From assembly GCF_003355455.1 (NCBI RefSeq), contig NZ_CP031357.1, positions 2,582,501-2,646,500 on the forward strand: a DNA stretch of 64,000 bases. The letters run 5' to 3'. The DNA is from Erythrobacter aureus (lineage in GTDB: Bacteria; Pseudomonadota; Alphaproteobacteria; Sphingomonadales; Sphingomonadaceae). Position 1 is the stretch's first letter. The number at the start of each line of letters is the position of its first letter. Positions 37,914 to 46,704 of this stretch are shown in pieces. The translations under genes were made by a program, and so were the position numbers. The notes beneath the pieces were generated by a model. That model made no database searches and was not told the DNA's origin. It saw only the letters and a list, made by a program, of their open reading frames with translations.

Positions 37914-38048
37914 GTGCAATGCCTTAGGCAAAAAGATACGTTTTCGCCACCGATTCCTTGCCACCTCAGAGGCGCGAAACAGCCGATATACTCGATGCGC
38001 CAAAATCGCGAGCTGCCGGAAAGTCCGAACCTTCTCATTGCTTCGGTG

Positions 38049-38792
38049 TCATTCCCCGACAAAGCTGTAATCGGGGAGAGAATGAAACGCGCTTTTCAGA
38101 GCATCACCCCAGCTCGAGGAAATCGACCGAAAATAGGGATCGTCGTGAGTGACGCGATGTTCGTGCGCAGGCTCGAAGACATCGCGCTCGATGACCTGGA
38201 GATCGAGGGGCAGACCGACCGACAGGTTGGCCTTGAGCGTGGAATCGAAGCTGACCATCAGGAGCTTCACGGCATCTTCCATGCTCATCGTGCGATCGTA
38301 CCCGCGGATGATGATCGGACGGCCATACTTGGTCTCGCCGATCTGGAAAAACGGAGTATCGTGGCTCGCCTCGATGAAATTGCCTTCGGGATAAACCATG
38401 AACAGGCGCGGCTCCATCCCGGCAATCTGTCCGGCGACAATGATCGAAGCGGTGAAGCGCCCCTTTCCCCTGTCTCCGTTGGCGTTCTGGCGCTCAGCTA
38501 TGATCGTCCGCAACAACTTGCCAATTTCGGTGGCCACCTGAAACATGGTGGGTGACTTAAGGAGAATGTTGTCACGTTCGTCGGGCGCCTTCGTCCGCTC
38601 TTCAAGCTGGCTGATGACGGCCTGCGTGCTCGCGAGGTTTCCCGCAGTCATCACTGTGATTATGCGATCACCCTGCACGTTCCAGGTGAACATCTTGCGG
38701 AAAACAGAAATGTTGTCGACGCCCGAATTGGTACGCGTATCGCTCATCAGGACCAGACCCCGGTCGAGTATCATTCCCACGCAATATGTCAT
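38049..38792 (-). CDS. Anbu, ancestral proteasome beta-subunit-like peptidase
   Basis: 247 residues. Removal of Met leaves the catalytic Thr1 (MTYCVGMILDRG), with Asp17 (LMSDTRTNSG) and Lys32 (VFRKMF) at the spacing expected for an Ntn-type proteasomal peptidase. The rest (GRFTASIIVAGQIAG, IGETKYGRPIIIRGYDR) fits COG3484/Anbu. Anbu forms helical or ring-like assemblies without a known ATPase cap; its substrate is unknown. It is the last gene of a four-gene run, 20 bases after the transglutaminase. Confidence 0.92.
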   Translation of the reverse strand: MTYCVGMILDRGLVLMSDTRTNSGVDNISVFRKMFTWNVQGDRIITVMTAGNLASTQAVISQLEERTKAPDERDNILLKSPTMFQVATEIGKLLRTIIAERQNANGDRGKGRFTASIIVAGQIAGMEPRLFMVYPEGNFIEASHDTPFFQIGETKYGRPIIIRGYDRTMSMEDAVKLLMVSFDSTLKANLSVGLPLDLQVIERDVFEPAHEHRVTHDDPYFRSISSSWGDALKSAFHSLPDYSFVGE

Positions 38793-38812
38793 GCTCTATC
38801 CTTTAGGCAGCT

Positions 38813-39628
38813 TCACTGCTGCACTTGTTGCTGTTCTACAGCGACATCGACTTCGAGCACGGTCGACGTGGTGCCGAAGCTTATCCCGGTAATCGGCGCT
38901 GCATCCTGATAGTCGCGCCCCGTGGCTACTCGTACATAGCGCGCATCGGGACTGATCCCGTTGGAGATATCGAATCCCACCCAGCCCAGTTCGTCGACAT
39001 GGGCTTCGGCCCAGGCATGCCCGGCCTCCTGATCGATACGGTCGTTCATCATCAGGTAGCCGCTGACATAGCGCGCCGGTATGCCCAACGTCCGGGCAAT
39101 ACCAATGAAGATATGCGCGTGGTCCTGGCAGACACCGTTACCGGCGGCGAATGCCTCTTCCGCACTGGTGCGCGAATGCGTGGTGCCGGTCTTGTACTCC
39201 ACTCGATCGAGAACCGCCGCCGACAGCCGGTGGAGCGTTTCCAGCCGGTCTTCGCCACTCGTCTGTATGTCGGCGGCGAGCTTGCGCATTCCCTCGCCGG
39301 GGCGCGTCATATCGGTCTGGCTCAGGAAACTCCAAAGCGGCAGGTGCCCTGCGTGGCGCCCGATTACACCTGCATGATCGTGCGTGTCGACACGGCCCCG
39401 GCAGGTCACCGTGACGTCCTGCGCACCCTGCTCCACCGAAACGAGAGTCACCGTATTGTGATGCTGGTCTTCGTAGGTGATTTCGGGATGGGCGTTCTCG
39501 TATTCCATTTCCCATTCGAGAATTTCCTGCCCCTGTGTCTGCTTGGGCGTCAGGCGCAGTCGCTGGAGCGCATGGAAGACCGGGGCATCGAAACGGTAGC
39601 GGGTGGTATGACGGATCGAGAGGCGCAT
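38813..39628 (-). CDS. Transglutaminase-like cysteine peptidase of the Anbu operon
   Basis: 271 residues. An N-terminal beta-rich domain (MRLSIRHTTRYRFDAPV, LRLTPKQTQGQEILEW) precedes a transglutaminase core with Cys167 (GNGVCQDHAH), His204 (EAGHAWAEAH) and Asp220 (GWVGFDISNG). No signal peptide, so it acts in the cytoplasm. Such enzymes cleave or form amide bonds. The ATG at 39626-39628 overlaps the alpha-E stop by one base (TGATG), which indicates coupled translation. Confidence 0.92.
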   Translation of the reverse strand: MRLSIRHTTRYRFDAPVFHALQRLRLTPKQTQGQEILEWEMEYENAHPEITYEDQHHNTVTLVSVEQGAQDVTVTCRGRVDTHDHAGVIGRHAGHLPLWSFLSQTDMTRPGEGMRKLAADIQTSGEDRLETLHRLSAAVLDRVEYKTGTTHSRTSAEEAFAAGNGVCQDHAHIFIGIARTLGIPARYVSGYLMMNDRIDQEAGHAWAEAHVDELGWVGFDISNGISPDARYVRVATGRDYQDAAPITGISFGTTSTVLEVDVAVEQQQVQQ

Positions 39629-40572
39629 CAGGACAGGAACCTGTAATCTTTCGCGATCGCATCGCCGATCGCCGCGTTGGACGCCGTGAAATCGACCAGG
39701 AATTCGTGCAGGCCCTGTTCGAAAACGTCATCGATGGTGAGATCGGCAATCCGTGTGTCGGCGGCGCGCATGAGAGTGTTGCTCTCCCCTTCCGAGCCGT
39801 GCAACCGGGCGAGCGCGGCGAGACTTGCGCGCAGGGCGGAATGGCAGAAGGCCAAGCTGCGCGGAAAACAATCGTCGAGTATCAGGAATTCGCATATCCC
39901 GCGCGCATCGATCTGCCCGGCATTGAGCCAGCGATAGGCGCGATCGCCCGACACCGAGCGCAACACTTGGTCCCACTGCCCGGTATCCAGGCTCGAGCCG
40001 ACGTAAGATAGCGATGGCAGCAAGAGATAATATTTGATGTCCAGAATGCGCGCGATGCTATCGCCGCGTTCGAGGAAGGTACCCGCCTGCCCGAAGTGAT
40101 ACGCTTCGTTGCGCAGCATGGAGCCTTCCATCGCACCATGCGCCATGGTGCCGGCACGGCGGATGGTTGCGACCGTATCGAGTACGCGGTTCTCCCCGAC
40201 AGGCTTGGCTAGCTGATCCTGAATTTCCAGCCAATTTTCGTTGATCGCTTCCCACAATTCGCCGCTGATGGCATTGCGAGCGAGACGGGCGTTCTGGCGA
40301 ACCTGCCCGAACATGGCGAGAACCGAGGATGGATTATCCTTGTCGCGCAGGATGTAATTCCATGCCTGCATACCCGTGTAGGTGCCGTGCTTGGCCTCGT
40401 AGCCTGCGCGCTGCCCGGCAGTGGACATGACCGATCGCCATTCCTCCTCCGCCGTCACCAAATCGCGCGTCAGCGCCATGCGCAGTCCCGCATCGAGCAG
40501 GCGTGCCGTGTTCTCCGCCCGCTCGAGATAGCGGAACATCCAGAAAAGCCCGTTGGCGGTCCGTCCCAACAT
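39628..40572 (-). CDS. Alpha-E domain protein of the Anbu operon
   Basis: 314 residues, wholly alpha-helical in appearance, starting MLGRTANGLFWMFRYLERAE. This and HFGQAGTFLERGDSIARILD mark the alpha-E family, which always travels with circularly permuted ATP-grasp enzymes and is proposed to act with them in peptide-bond formation. It overlaps its neighbours on both sides by one base, so the stoichiometry is probably fixed. No catalytic residues are known. Confidence 0.92.
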   Translation of the reverse strand: MLGRTANGLFWMFRYLERAENTARLLDAGLRMALTRDLVTAEEEWRSVMSTAGQRAGYEAKHGTYTGMQAWNYILRDKDNPSSVLAMFGQVRQNARLARNAISGELWEAINENWLEIQDQLAKPVGENRVLDTVATIRRAGTMAHGAMEGSMLRNEAYHFGQAGTFLERGDSIARILDIKYYLLLPSLSYVGSSLDTGQWDQVLRSVSGDRAYRWLNAGQIDARGICEFLILDDCFPRSLAFCHSALRASLAALARLHGSEGESNTLMRAADTRIADLTIDDVFEQGLHEFLVDFTASNAAIGDAIAKDYRFLS

Positions 40573-42038
40573 CAGTCCTTGAGCACCCAGGTATCCTTGG
40601 TCCCGCCGCCCTGGCTGGAATTGACCACCAACGATCCCTCATCCAGGGCCACCCGCGTCAGGCCGCCAGGAGTAATGTCGATCTTGTCCGGCGAGACGAG
40701 CACGAAAGGCCGCAAATCCACATGGCGCGGCGCGAGGCCTTTCTTGGTGAAGATCGGACAGGTCGACAGGGCCAGCGTCGGCTGGGCGATATAATTCTCC
40801 GGCTTGTCGGCGATCTTCTTGCGAAACTCCGCGATTTGCTTCTTTGTCGCGGTAGGCCCAATCAGCATGCCGTACCCGCCCGAACCGTGAACTTCCTTCA
40901 CCACCAGTTCGGCGAGGTTATCCAGCACATATTTGCGCGATTCCTCGTCGGCGCAGCGATGCGTTTCGACATTGGGTAGCAGCGGTTTCTCGCCAGTGTA
41001 GAATTCCACGATTTCCGGCATGAAGGAATAAATCGCCTTATCGTCGGCAACCCCCGTGCCCGGTGCGTTGGCGATGGTCACGCCGCCCGCGCGATAGACA
41101 TCCATGATAGCCGGCACGCCCAGCACACTGTCCTCGTTAAAGGTCAGCGGATCGAGGAAATCGTCGTCAACGCGGCGGTAGATCACATCCACCGGCTGAT
41201 AGCCCGATGTCGTCCGCATCGCGACCCGCCCGTCGATCACGCGCAAATCGCTGCCTTCGACCAGTTCGGCACCCATCTGGTCGGCGAGAAACGCATGCTC
41301 GAAATAGGCGGAATTGTAGATCCCCGGCGTTAAAACAGCGACAGTCGGCTTGCCTACGGTGCAATCGGGAGCGCAGGCCGCCAGGCTCTTCGCCAGACGC
41401 CGCGGGTAATCGGATACGCTTTCCACCGGCACCCGCATGAACAGTTCGGGGAACATCGCCATCATTGTTTCGCGGTTTTCCAGCATGTAGCTGACACCCG
41501 ACGGCGTGCGCGCATTGTCTTCGAGTACATAGAACTCGTCCGGCCCTGTCCGCACCAGATCGATACCCACGATATGGGTGTAGATGCCGCCCGGCGGAGT
41601 AAAGCCAACCATATGCGGCAGCCAGGCATCGTTGTTACGAAACAGCCGTTCGGGAATACGCCCGGCGCGGATGATTTCCTGCCGGTGGTAAAGATCGTGC
41701 ATGAAGGCGTTGAGCGCGGAAACACGTTGTTCGATGCCGCGCGTCAGTTTGCGCCATTCCGCCGCGGTAATGACGCGCGGAACCATATCGAACGGGATCA
41801 GCCGTTCTTCGGCTTCCTCTTCGCTGTAAACGTTGAAGGTGATGCCGGTCTTGCGAAAATTGCTTTCCGCCTCGGTGTGCTTGCGCCGGAGCAGCGCGGT
41901 TTCCTGATCGTCGAACCAGTCGCAATAGCCCGCATAGGCCTCGCGGACAGCACCACCGGGATCGCGCATCTCATCGAAAAATTCGGCGTCGCCGGTCATG
42001 GTCCCCCGATCAGGATTAAACCGCTGCACAATCATCAT
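40572..42038 (-). CDS. Circularly permuted ATP-grasp amide-ligase-like protein
   Basis: 488 residues. Blocks typical of the permuted ATP-grasp (DUF404/DUF407) family: GFTPPGGIYTHIVGIDLVR, VLEDNARTPSGVSYMLENR at about 171-189, DVIYRRVDDDFLDPL, and the ATP-binding VVKEVHGSGGYGMLIGP. Predicted to join a carboxylate to an amine using ATP; substrates unknown. The start may be the ATG at 42036-42038 or the ATG at 41997-41999 (MTGDAEFFDE), which follows GGGGGA closely. First of the tightly overlapping genes. Confidence 0.92.
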   Translation of the reverse strand: MMIVQRFNPDRGTMTGDAEFFDEMRDPGGAVREAYAGYCDWFDDQETALLRRKHTEAESNFRKTGITFNVYSEEEAEERLIPFDMVPRVITAAEWRKLTRGIEQRVSALNAFMHDLYHRQEIIRAGRIPERLFRNNDAWLPHMVGFTPPGGIYTHIVGIDLVRTGPDEFYVLEDNARTPSGVSYMLENRETMMAMFPELFMRVPVESVSDYPRRLAKSLAACAPDCTVGKPTVAVLTPGIYNSAYFEHAFLADQMGAELVEGSDLRVIDGRVAMRTTSGYQPVDVIYRRVDDDFLDPLTFNEDSVLGVPAIMDVYRAGGVTIANAPGTGVADDKAIYSFMPEIVEFYTGEKPLLPNVETHRCADEESRKYVLDNLAELVVKEVHGSGGYGMLIGPTATKKQIAEFRKKIADKPENYIAQPTLALSTCPIFTKKGLAPRHVDLRPFVLVSPDKIDITPGGLTRVALDEGSLVVNSSQGGGTKDTWVLKD

Positions 42039-42081
42039 GCCAGCGCGAGAGCAGGATACCCTCCATCAGGAGACTAAAGGT

Positions 42082-42849
42082 TCAGTCCGCGTCCAGTTCC
42101 CTCAGCAGCGCCTCGACCGCCTCATGCGTGAGTACGAAGCCCATGTGTGAACACCGCAGCGCCACTGCGCGATCGCGCTCGCCCGGCCTGCCGCAAGCGG
42201 CCCGGGGGTGGACGACGCCGTCTCGCGGACTCCAGAAGGCGACGGTTTCGACCGGTGGTTTTTCGTGGGTCACAGCGTCGATCTCGGGTTCGTCCACACG
42301 GTGCCCAGCAATCGCCTGATAGGCGCGCCACCCATTATTGGCACGCGGAGACCCCGAGAAGGGCGAGCCCAGGGTGACGACCTTGGCCACCTTGTCGGGA
42401 TGGGCCTTCGCCAATTCGCGCGCCATGACCCCGCCCAGACTCCAGCCCACCAGGTAGATCTGTTGCCTCCTGAGGCGGTGGAGCTCTACCAGCCGATTCT
42501 CGACCTTGCGGAAACGGGCCTCGGTCGCGCCCAGATTGTAACCCAAACCCCATTTTTTAGTCGTGTGCCCGGCCTTTTCCAGCTTTCGCGCCATCCAACG
42601 CATGCGGATTGGATGGGCGCCGAAACCGGGCAACAGCATGACGGTTTTCGGATTGCGAGCCGCAGCGATAGACAGCGGCGGCGAGATCAGCCGACGCGCC
42701 GGTTCGAGCGGCCAGAGGAACTCACGCAGCAGCAACTGCCAATGCGGCCCCCGCGCATCATCGGGAGAGGGCTCGGCAGCCAGTGCCCAGCGACGCGCGA
42801 GTTCCTCGCGATTGGCCAGTGCGGTGTCTTTGAACGGTAATGTTGCCAT
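42082..42849 (-). CDS. Alpha/beta hydrolase (lipase-like), upstream of the Anbu operon
   Basis: 255 residues. Oxyanion region VMLLPGFGAHP, nucleophile GWSLGGVMA (GxSxG), Asp in WSPRDGVVHP and His in CSHMGFVLTH. No signal peptide. It resembles PGAP1/lipase-type hydrolases. It lies 43 bases before the ATP-grasp gene on the same strand, so it may share the operon promoter. A role in the Anbu system is possible but unproven. Confidence 0.82.
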   Translation of the reverse strand: MATLPFKDTALANREELARRWALAAEPSPDDARGPHWQLLLREFLWPLEPARRLISPPLSIAAARNPKTVMLLPGFGAHPIRMRWMARKLEKAGHTTKKWGLGYNLGATEARFRKVENRLVELHRLRRQQIYLVGWSLGGVMARELAKAHPDKVAKVVTLGSPFSGSPRANNGWRAYQAIAGHRVDEPEIDAVTHEKPPVETVAFWSPRDGVVHPRAACGRPGERDRAVALRCSHMGFVLTHEAVEALLRELDAD

Positions 42850-42867
42850 CACCACGTCATAATACGC

Positions 42868-42886
42868 GGAGCCGATTAATGGCTCC
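42868..42886 (-). terminator. Hairpin between DUF3617 gene and the hydrolase
   Basis: A 6-bp stem, GGAGCC with GGCTCC, with a seven-base AT-rich loop. It may separate the DUF3617 transcript from the hydrolase/Anbu operon, but no T-run follows, so support is weak. Confidence 0.3.
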
Positions 42887-42904
42887 CGAATTTCACCCGG
42901 TCAT

Positions 42905-43453
42905 TTACGCGTCGCAATCGCCAATGCGCTCCTGCGAACTCTTCATGGTCATTTCCATCGACTGACCGTCTGGCCCTTCACCGACCATTGTCATGGTCAT
43001 CTGCGACGAGGTCTCGCCGCCCGTGCCCTGCAGGGTCATACGGGCAGCACCCTGCCCGTCGGCATTGCAATTCATGATCGCATCGATACTGCCACCCTCG
43101 GCCTCGAACTTTTCGAAAGTGCAATCCGAACCGGACTCTTGCGATTGCCGGGCCATTTCCTCGAAGCCCTGCTCGGCCTCCTCCGCAGTCAGACAATATT
43201 CGTGAGTCTGCGGACCGCGATCGAACATGCTGCGCATCATGTCCTGCACCTGTTGCGGGGCGCCGGGCATTTCGACATCGACGAACTCCACCGTGGCGCG
43301 ATATTTGCCAGGTTGCGGCTTGACCATGTCCTCGGTCTTGGCTGCGGCCTCGGCCATCGTGATCTCGCCGTCCCCATCGGCATCGGCACTGGTCCCGCCG
43401 CCACACGCGGCAAGAGCGAAGCTGGCGGCGGCGGCAATCACGATACGATGCAT
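42905..43453 (-). CDS. DUF3617 family lipoprotein with an EF-hand-like motif
   Basis: 182 residues. Lipobox SFALAACGGG. Immediately after it comes DADGDGEITMAEAAAK, a near-perfect EF-hand calcium loop (DxDxDG-x-I-xxxE). The DUF3617 domain follows (KPQPGKYRATVEFVDVEMPG, HEYCLTAEEAEQGF, then CTFEKF and MNCNADG with Cys residues that could form disulphides). TAGGAG lies eight bases before the ATG at 43451-43453. Family function unknown; located in the periplasm. Confidence 0.78.
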   Translation of the reverse strand: MHRIVIAAAASFALAACGGGTSADADGDGEITMAEAAAKTEDMVKPQPGKYRATVEFVDVEMPGAPQQVQDMMRSMFDRGPQTHEYCLTAEEAEQGFEEMARQSQESGSDCTFEKFEAEGGSIDAIMNCNADGQGAARMTLQGTGGETSSQMTMTMVGEGPDGQSMEMTMKSSQERIGDCDA

Positions 43454-43548
43454 AACAGGTCTCCTAAGTCGTCTCCCGAAGCTAGCAGCCGGATGGCGCG
43501 AGGCAAGCACCGTTGCACGCCGCCACGATGTTCCCCATATGTGCGCGC

Positions 43549-45744
43549 ATGAGCGAACTCGTTATTCGAAGAGGGCTGGAAGAGCCGGACACCACTGGCG
43601 AGTTCGTACCCCATAAGCCCGCGCGCCCCGAAAAATCGATGCCGGGCAAGAAATTCAAGCTCGTCAGCGACTATACGCCAAGCGGCGACCAGCCCACCGC
43701 GATCGCCGAACTGACAAGCGCGGCAAAGGATGGCGACCAAACGCAGGTGCTGCTCGGCGTCACCGGCTCGGGAAAGACCTTCACCATGGCCAAGGTGATC
43801 GAGGAATTGCAGCGCCCCGCGCTGATCCTGGCGCCCAATAAGATCCTCGCCGCCCAACTTTATGGCGAGTTCAAGAGCTTCTTCCCGGAAAACGCGGTCG
43901 AGTATTTCGTCAGCTATTACGACTATTACCAGCCCGAAGCCTACGTCCCGCGCAGCGATACCTATATCGAGAAGGAATCGAGCGTAAACGAGGCGATCGA
44001 CCGGATGCGCCATTCGGCCACGCGCGCCCTGCTCGAACGCGACGACGTGATTATCGTTGCCTCGGTATCCTGCCTCTACGGTATCGGCTCGGTCGAAGCC
44101 TATTCGGCGATGATCTTCGACATCACGAAGGACACGGCTGTCGACCAGCGCGAGCTGATCCGCAAACTCGTCGCCCTCCAGTACAAGCGCAACGATGCCG
44201 CCTTCGCGCGCGGCAATTTCCGCGTGCGCGGCGACAGTCTCGAAATTTTCCCCTCGCACTACGAAGACATGGCCTGGCGGATCAGCTTCTTCGGCGACGA
44301 GATCGAGGAAATCAGCGAATTCGATCCGCTGACCGGCAAGAAGGGCGCGAGCCTCGACAAGGTCCGCGTCTATGCCAATTCGCACTACGTCACGCCCGGC
44401 CCGACGATGAAACAGGCCAGCGAGGCCATCAAATTCGAGCTGCAGGAACGGCTCAAGGAACTGCACGAGGAAGGCCGCCTGCTCGAAGCCCAGCGGCTGG
44501 AGCAGCGCACCAATTTCGACCTCGAAATGATCGCCGCCACCGGCTCCTGCGCCGGAATCGAGAATTACAGCCGCTTCCTAACCGGACGCCTCCCCGGCGA
44601 ACCGCCGCCCACGCTGTTCGAATATTTGCCCGAAAACGCGTTGCTCTTCGTCGATGAAAGCCACCAGACCGTGCCGCAGATCGGCGCGATGTCGAAAGGC
44701 GACCATCGGCGCAAGATCACGTTGGCCGAACATGGTTTTCGCCTGCCTTCTTGCATCGACAACCGCCCGCTCCGATTCAACGAATGGGACGCTATGCGCC
44801 CGCAGACTTTCTGCGTATCGGCGACGCCCGGAACGTGGGAAATGGAGCAGACCGGCGGTGTGTTTGCCGAACAGGTCATCCGCCCCACGGGCCTCATCGA
44901 CCCGCCGGTCGAGATAAAGCCGGTGGAGGATCAGGTCCAGGACTGCATCGAGGAGTGCAAGAAGACTGCCCAGATGGGCTATCGCACACTCGTCACCACG
45001 CTGACCAAACGGATGGCGGAAGATCTGACCGAATTCATGCACGAAGCGGGCGTGAAGGTCCGTTACATGCACTCCGATGTGGAGACGTTGGAGCGTATCG
45101 AGCTGATCCGCGACCTGCGCCTCGGCGTTTACGATGTGCTGGTGGGCATCAACCTGCTGCGCGAGGGGCTGGATATTCCCGAATGCGGGCTGGTCTGCAT
45201 TCTCGATGCCGACAAGGAAGGCTTCCTGCGCTCCGAAACCAGCCTCATCCAGACCATCGGCCGCGCCGCCCGCAATGTCGATGGCCGCGTGATACTCTAT
45301 GCCGACCGGATCACCGGCAGCATGGAACGCGCAATGGCGGAGACCGAGCGCCGCCGCGAGAAGCAGCGCGCCTATAACGAAGAACACGGCATCACGCCGC
45401 AGACGATCAAGCGCCAGATCGCCGATATCGTCGCGGACACCGCCAGCCGGGATGGCGTCACGGTCGATACGGGCGACGAGGGTCGCAACAACCTCGTCGG
45501 CCACAATCTGCGCGCCTATATCGAGGACCTGGAAAAACGCATGCGCGCCGCCGCCGCCGATCTTGAGTTCGAGGAAGCCGGACGCCTGCGCGACGAAATT
45601 CGGCGGCTGGAGAACGACGAGTTGGGTCTAGGGGACAACGAGAAGAAGGCGCCAAGGGTCGGGCGAAGCGATGCGGGGCGGCCCGGCACACGCAAGACGC
45701 GGTATGGCAAGACGCGCTACAAGCGGATGGGCGGCAAGCCCTAG
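43549..45744 (+). CDS. uvrB: UvrABC system protein B
   Basis: 731-residue helicase-like damage-verification subunit of nucleotide excision repair. Walker A GVTGSGKT, the beta-hairpin region YYDYYQPEAYVPRSDTYIEK, helicase motif VDESHQTVPQ, motif VI QTIGRAARNV, and the C-terminal UVR domain (LEKRMRAAAADLEFEEAGRL) for UvrC. It carries a 27-residue N-terminal extension before MPGKKFKLVSDYTPSGDQP and a basic tail; both are common in this order. The ATG at 43549 opens MSELVIRRGL. Confidence 0.95.
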   Translation: MSELVIRRGLEEPDTTGEFVPHKPARPEKSMPGKKFKLVSDYTPSGDQPTAIAELTSAAKDGDQTQVLLGVTGSGKTFTMAKVIEELQRPALILAPNKILAAQLYGEFKSFFPENAVEYFVSYYDYYQPEAYVPRSDTYIEKESSVNEAIDRMRHSATRALLERDDVIIVASVSCLYGIGSVEAYSAMIFDITKDTAVDQRELIRKLVALQYKRNDAAFARGNFRVRGDSLEIFPSHYEDMAWRISFFGDEIEEISEFDPLTGKKGASLDKVRVYANSHYVTPGPTMKQASEAIKFELQERLKELHEEGRLLEAQRLEQRTNFDLEMIAATGSCAGIENYSRFLTGRLPGEPPPTLFEYLPENALLFVDESHQTVPQIGAMSKGDHRRKITLAEHGFRLPSCIDNRPLRFNEWDAMRPQTFCVSATPGTWEMEQTGGVFAEQVIRPTGLIDPPVEIKPVEDQVQDCIEECKKTAQMGYRTLVTTLTKRMAEDLTEFMHEAGVKVRYMHSDVETLERIELIRDLRLGVYDVLVGINLLREGLDIPECGLVCILDADKEGFLRSETSLIQTIGRAARNVDGRVILYADRITGSMERAMAETERRREKQRAYNEEHGITPQTIKRQIADIVADTASRDGVTVDTGDEGRNNLVGHNLRAYIEDLEKRMRAAAADLEFEEAGRLRDEIRRLENDELGLGDNEKKAPRVGRSDAGRPGTRKTRYGKTRYKRMGGKP

Positions 45745-45854
45745 GGCTCGACTATCGACCGGCGTGGCCGATGCCTCGACGAGCGGCGCCACCGGGACTT
45801 CCCCTCGGCAGCTCGCAGGTCCATCCTCCCGACAAGTCTGTGGGAGGAAAGCCA

Positions 45855-46646
45855 ATGAAATTGCCGATCACCCTTGCGAGCGCGCTGGCCTTGTCGTTGG
45901 CGGCTTGCAGTGAAGCCCCCGTGGCTGAAGCCGAAGCGCCCGCCGCGCAGGTCGTTTCCGACGACATACTCGCCGCTGCGGTGGCCAATGAGGCCCGTCC
46001 CGAGGCGGCACGCGCGCTCGACGAGAGCCGGAAGCCCGCCGAAGTTCTTGCCTTCCTTGGCCTCGAACAGGGCGACCACGCAGCTGATCTGATCTCGGGC
46101 GGAGGGTACTGGGCCGAAATCCTCGCCGAGGCGGTGGGCGAGAATGGCAGCGTGACCGCGCTCGAGCCCGAACAATTCTACAATGAGGAGCGCTGGACCG
46201 CGCTATCCGCAACCCAGCCCGACATCGCGCTCGAGCGCTACCGCTTCGAGGATTTCCAGAGCGAGGCCGATCGCTTCGATTTCGCGGTGATGAACCTAGT
46301 CTACCACGATCTTTACTGGGAATCGGAAGAGTTCGACGTCCCCCGGTCCGAACCCTCCGCCTATCTCGCCACGCTCTATGCGGCGATGAAACCCGGCGGT
46401 GTCGTTGGTGTGATCGACCATGTCGCGAACCCGGGCGATACGCGCGAAGCGGTCGAGGCTTATCACAGGATCGACCCTGCGGTAGTACGCGCCGATTTCG
46501 AACGGGCCGGTTTCGTGCTGGAGGCGGAAAGCGACATGCTCGCCAATCCGGATGACGATCGCACGACCAGTGTCTTCGAGCCCGAAATCCGCGGGAAGAC
46601 AGACCGTTTCGTGATGAAATTCGTCAAGCCCGAAGCCAGCGAATAG
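45855..46646 (+). CDS. Exported/lipoprotein class I SAM methyltransferase-like protein
   Basis: 263 residues. Signal/lipobox SALALSLAACSEA at the N-terminus, then a Rossmann-like methyltransferase fold of the COG4798 type: RKPAEVLAFLGLEQGDHAAD, LISGGGYWAEILAEAVG, VTALEPEQFY and MKPGGVVGVIDHVA. The usual DLGCGTG loop is altered to LISGGGYW. GGGAGGAAA precedes the ATG at 45855. A methyltransferase fold outside the cytoplasm raises the question of its cofactor supply; the enzyme activity is inferred only. Confidence 0.8.
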   Translation: MKLPITLASALALSLAACSEAPVAEAEAPAAQVVSDDILAAAVANEARPEAARALDESRKPAEVLAFLGLEQGDHAADLISGGGYWAEILAEAVGENGSVTALEPEQFYNEERWTALSATQPDIALERYRFEDFQSEADRFDFAVMNLVYHDLYWESEEFDVPRSEPSAYLATLYAAMKPGGVVGVIDHVANPGDTREAVEAYHRIDPAVVRADFERAGFVLEAESDMLANPDDDRTTSVFEPEIRGKTDRFVMKFVKPEASE

Positions 46647-46657
46647 GGATTGGGACA

Positions 46658-46682
46658 GGGTTCGGAACCTTTACCCGAACCC
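46658..46682 (+). terminator. Hairpin after the methyltransferase-like gene
   Basis: An 8-bp perfect stem, GGGTTCGG with CCGAACCC, closes a nine-base loop and is followed by a TCTCTCTC stretch. It begins 12 bases after the stop and ends 22 bases before the S10 peptidase start. Possible terminator or attenuator. Confidence 0.45.
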
Positions 46683-46704
46683 TCTCTCTCGTCATAGAAA
46701 CACC

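Noticed and set aside
43549..43620. N-terminal extension of UvrB as a separate small gene
   Set aside because: It is continuous in frame with uvrB and has no stop; such N-terminal extensions occur in related UvrB proteins.
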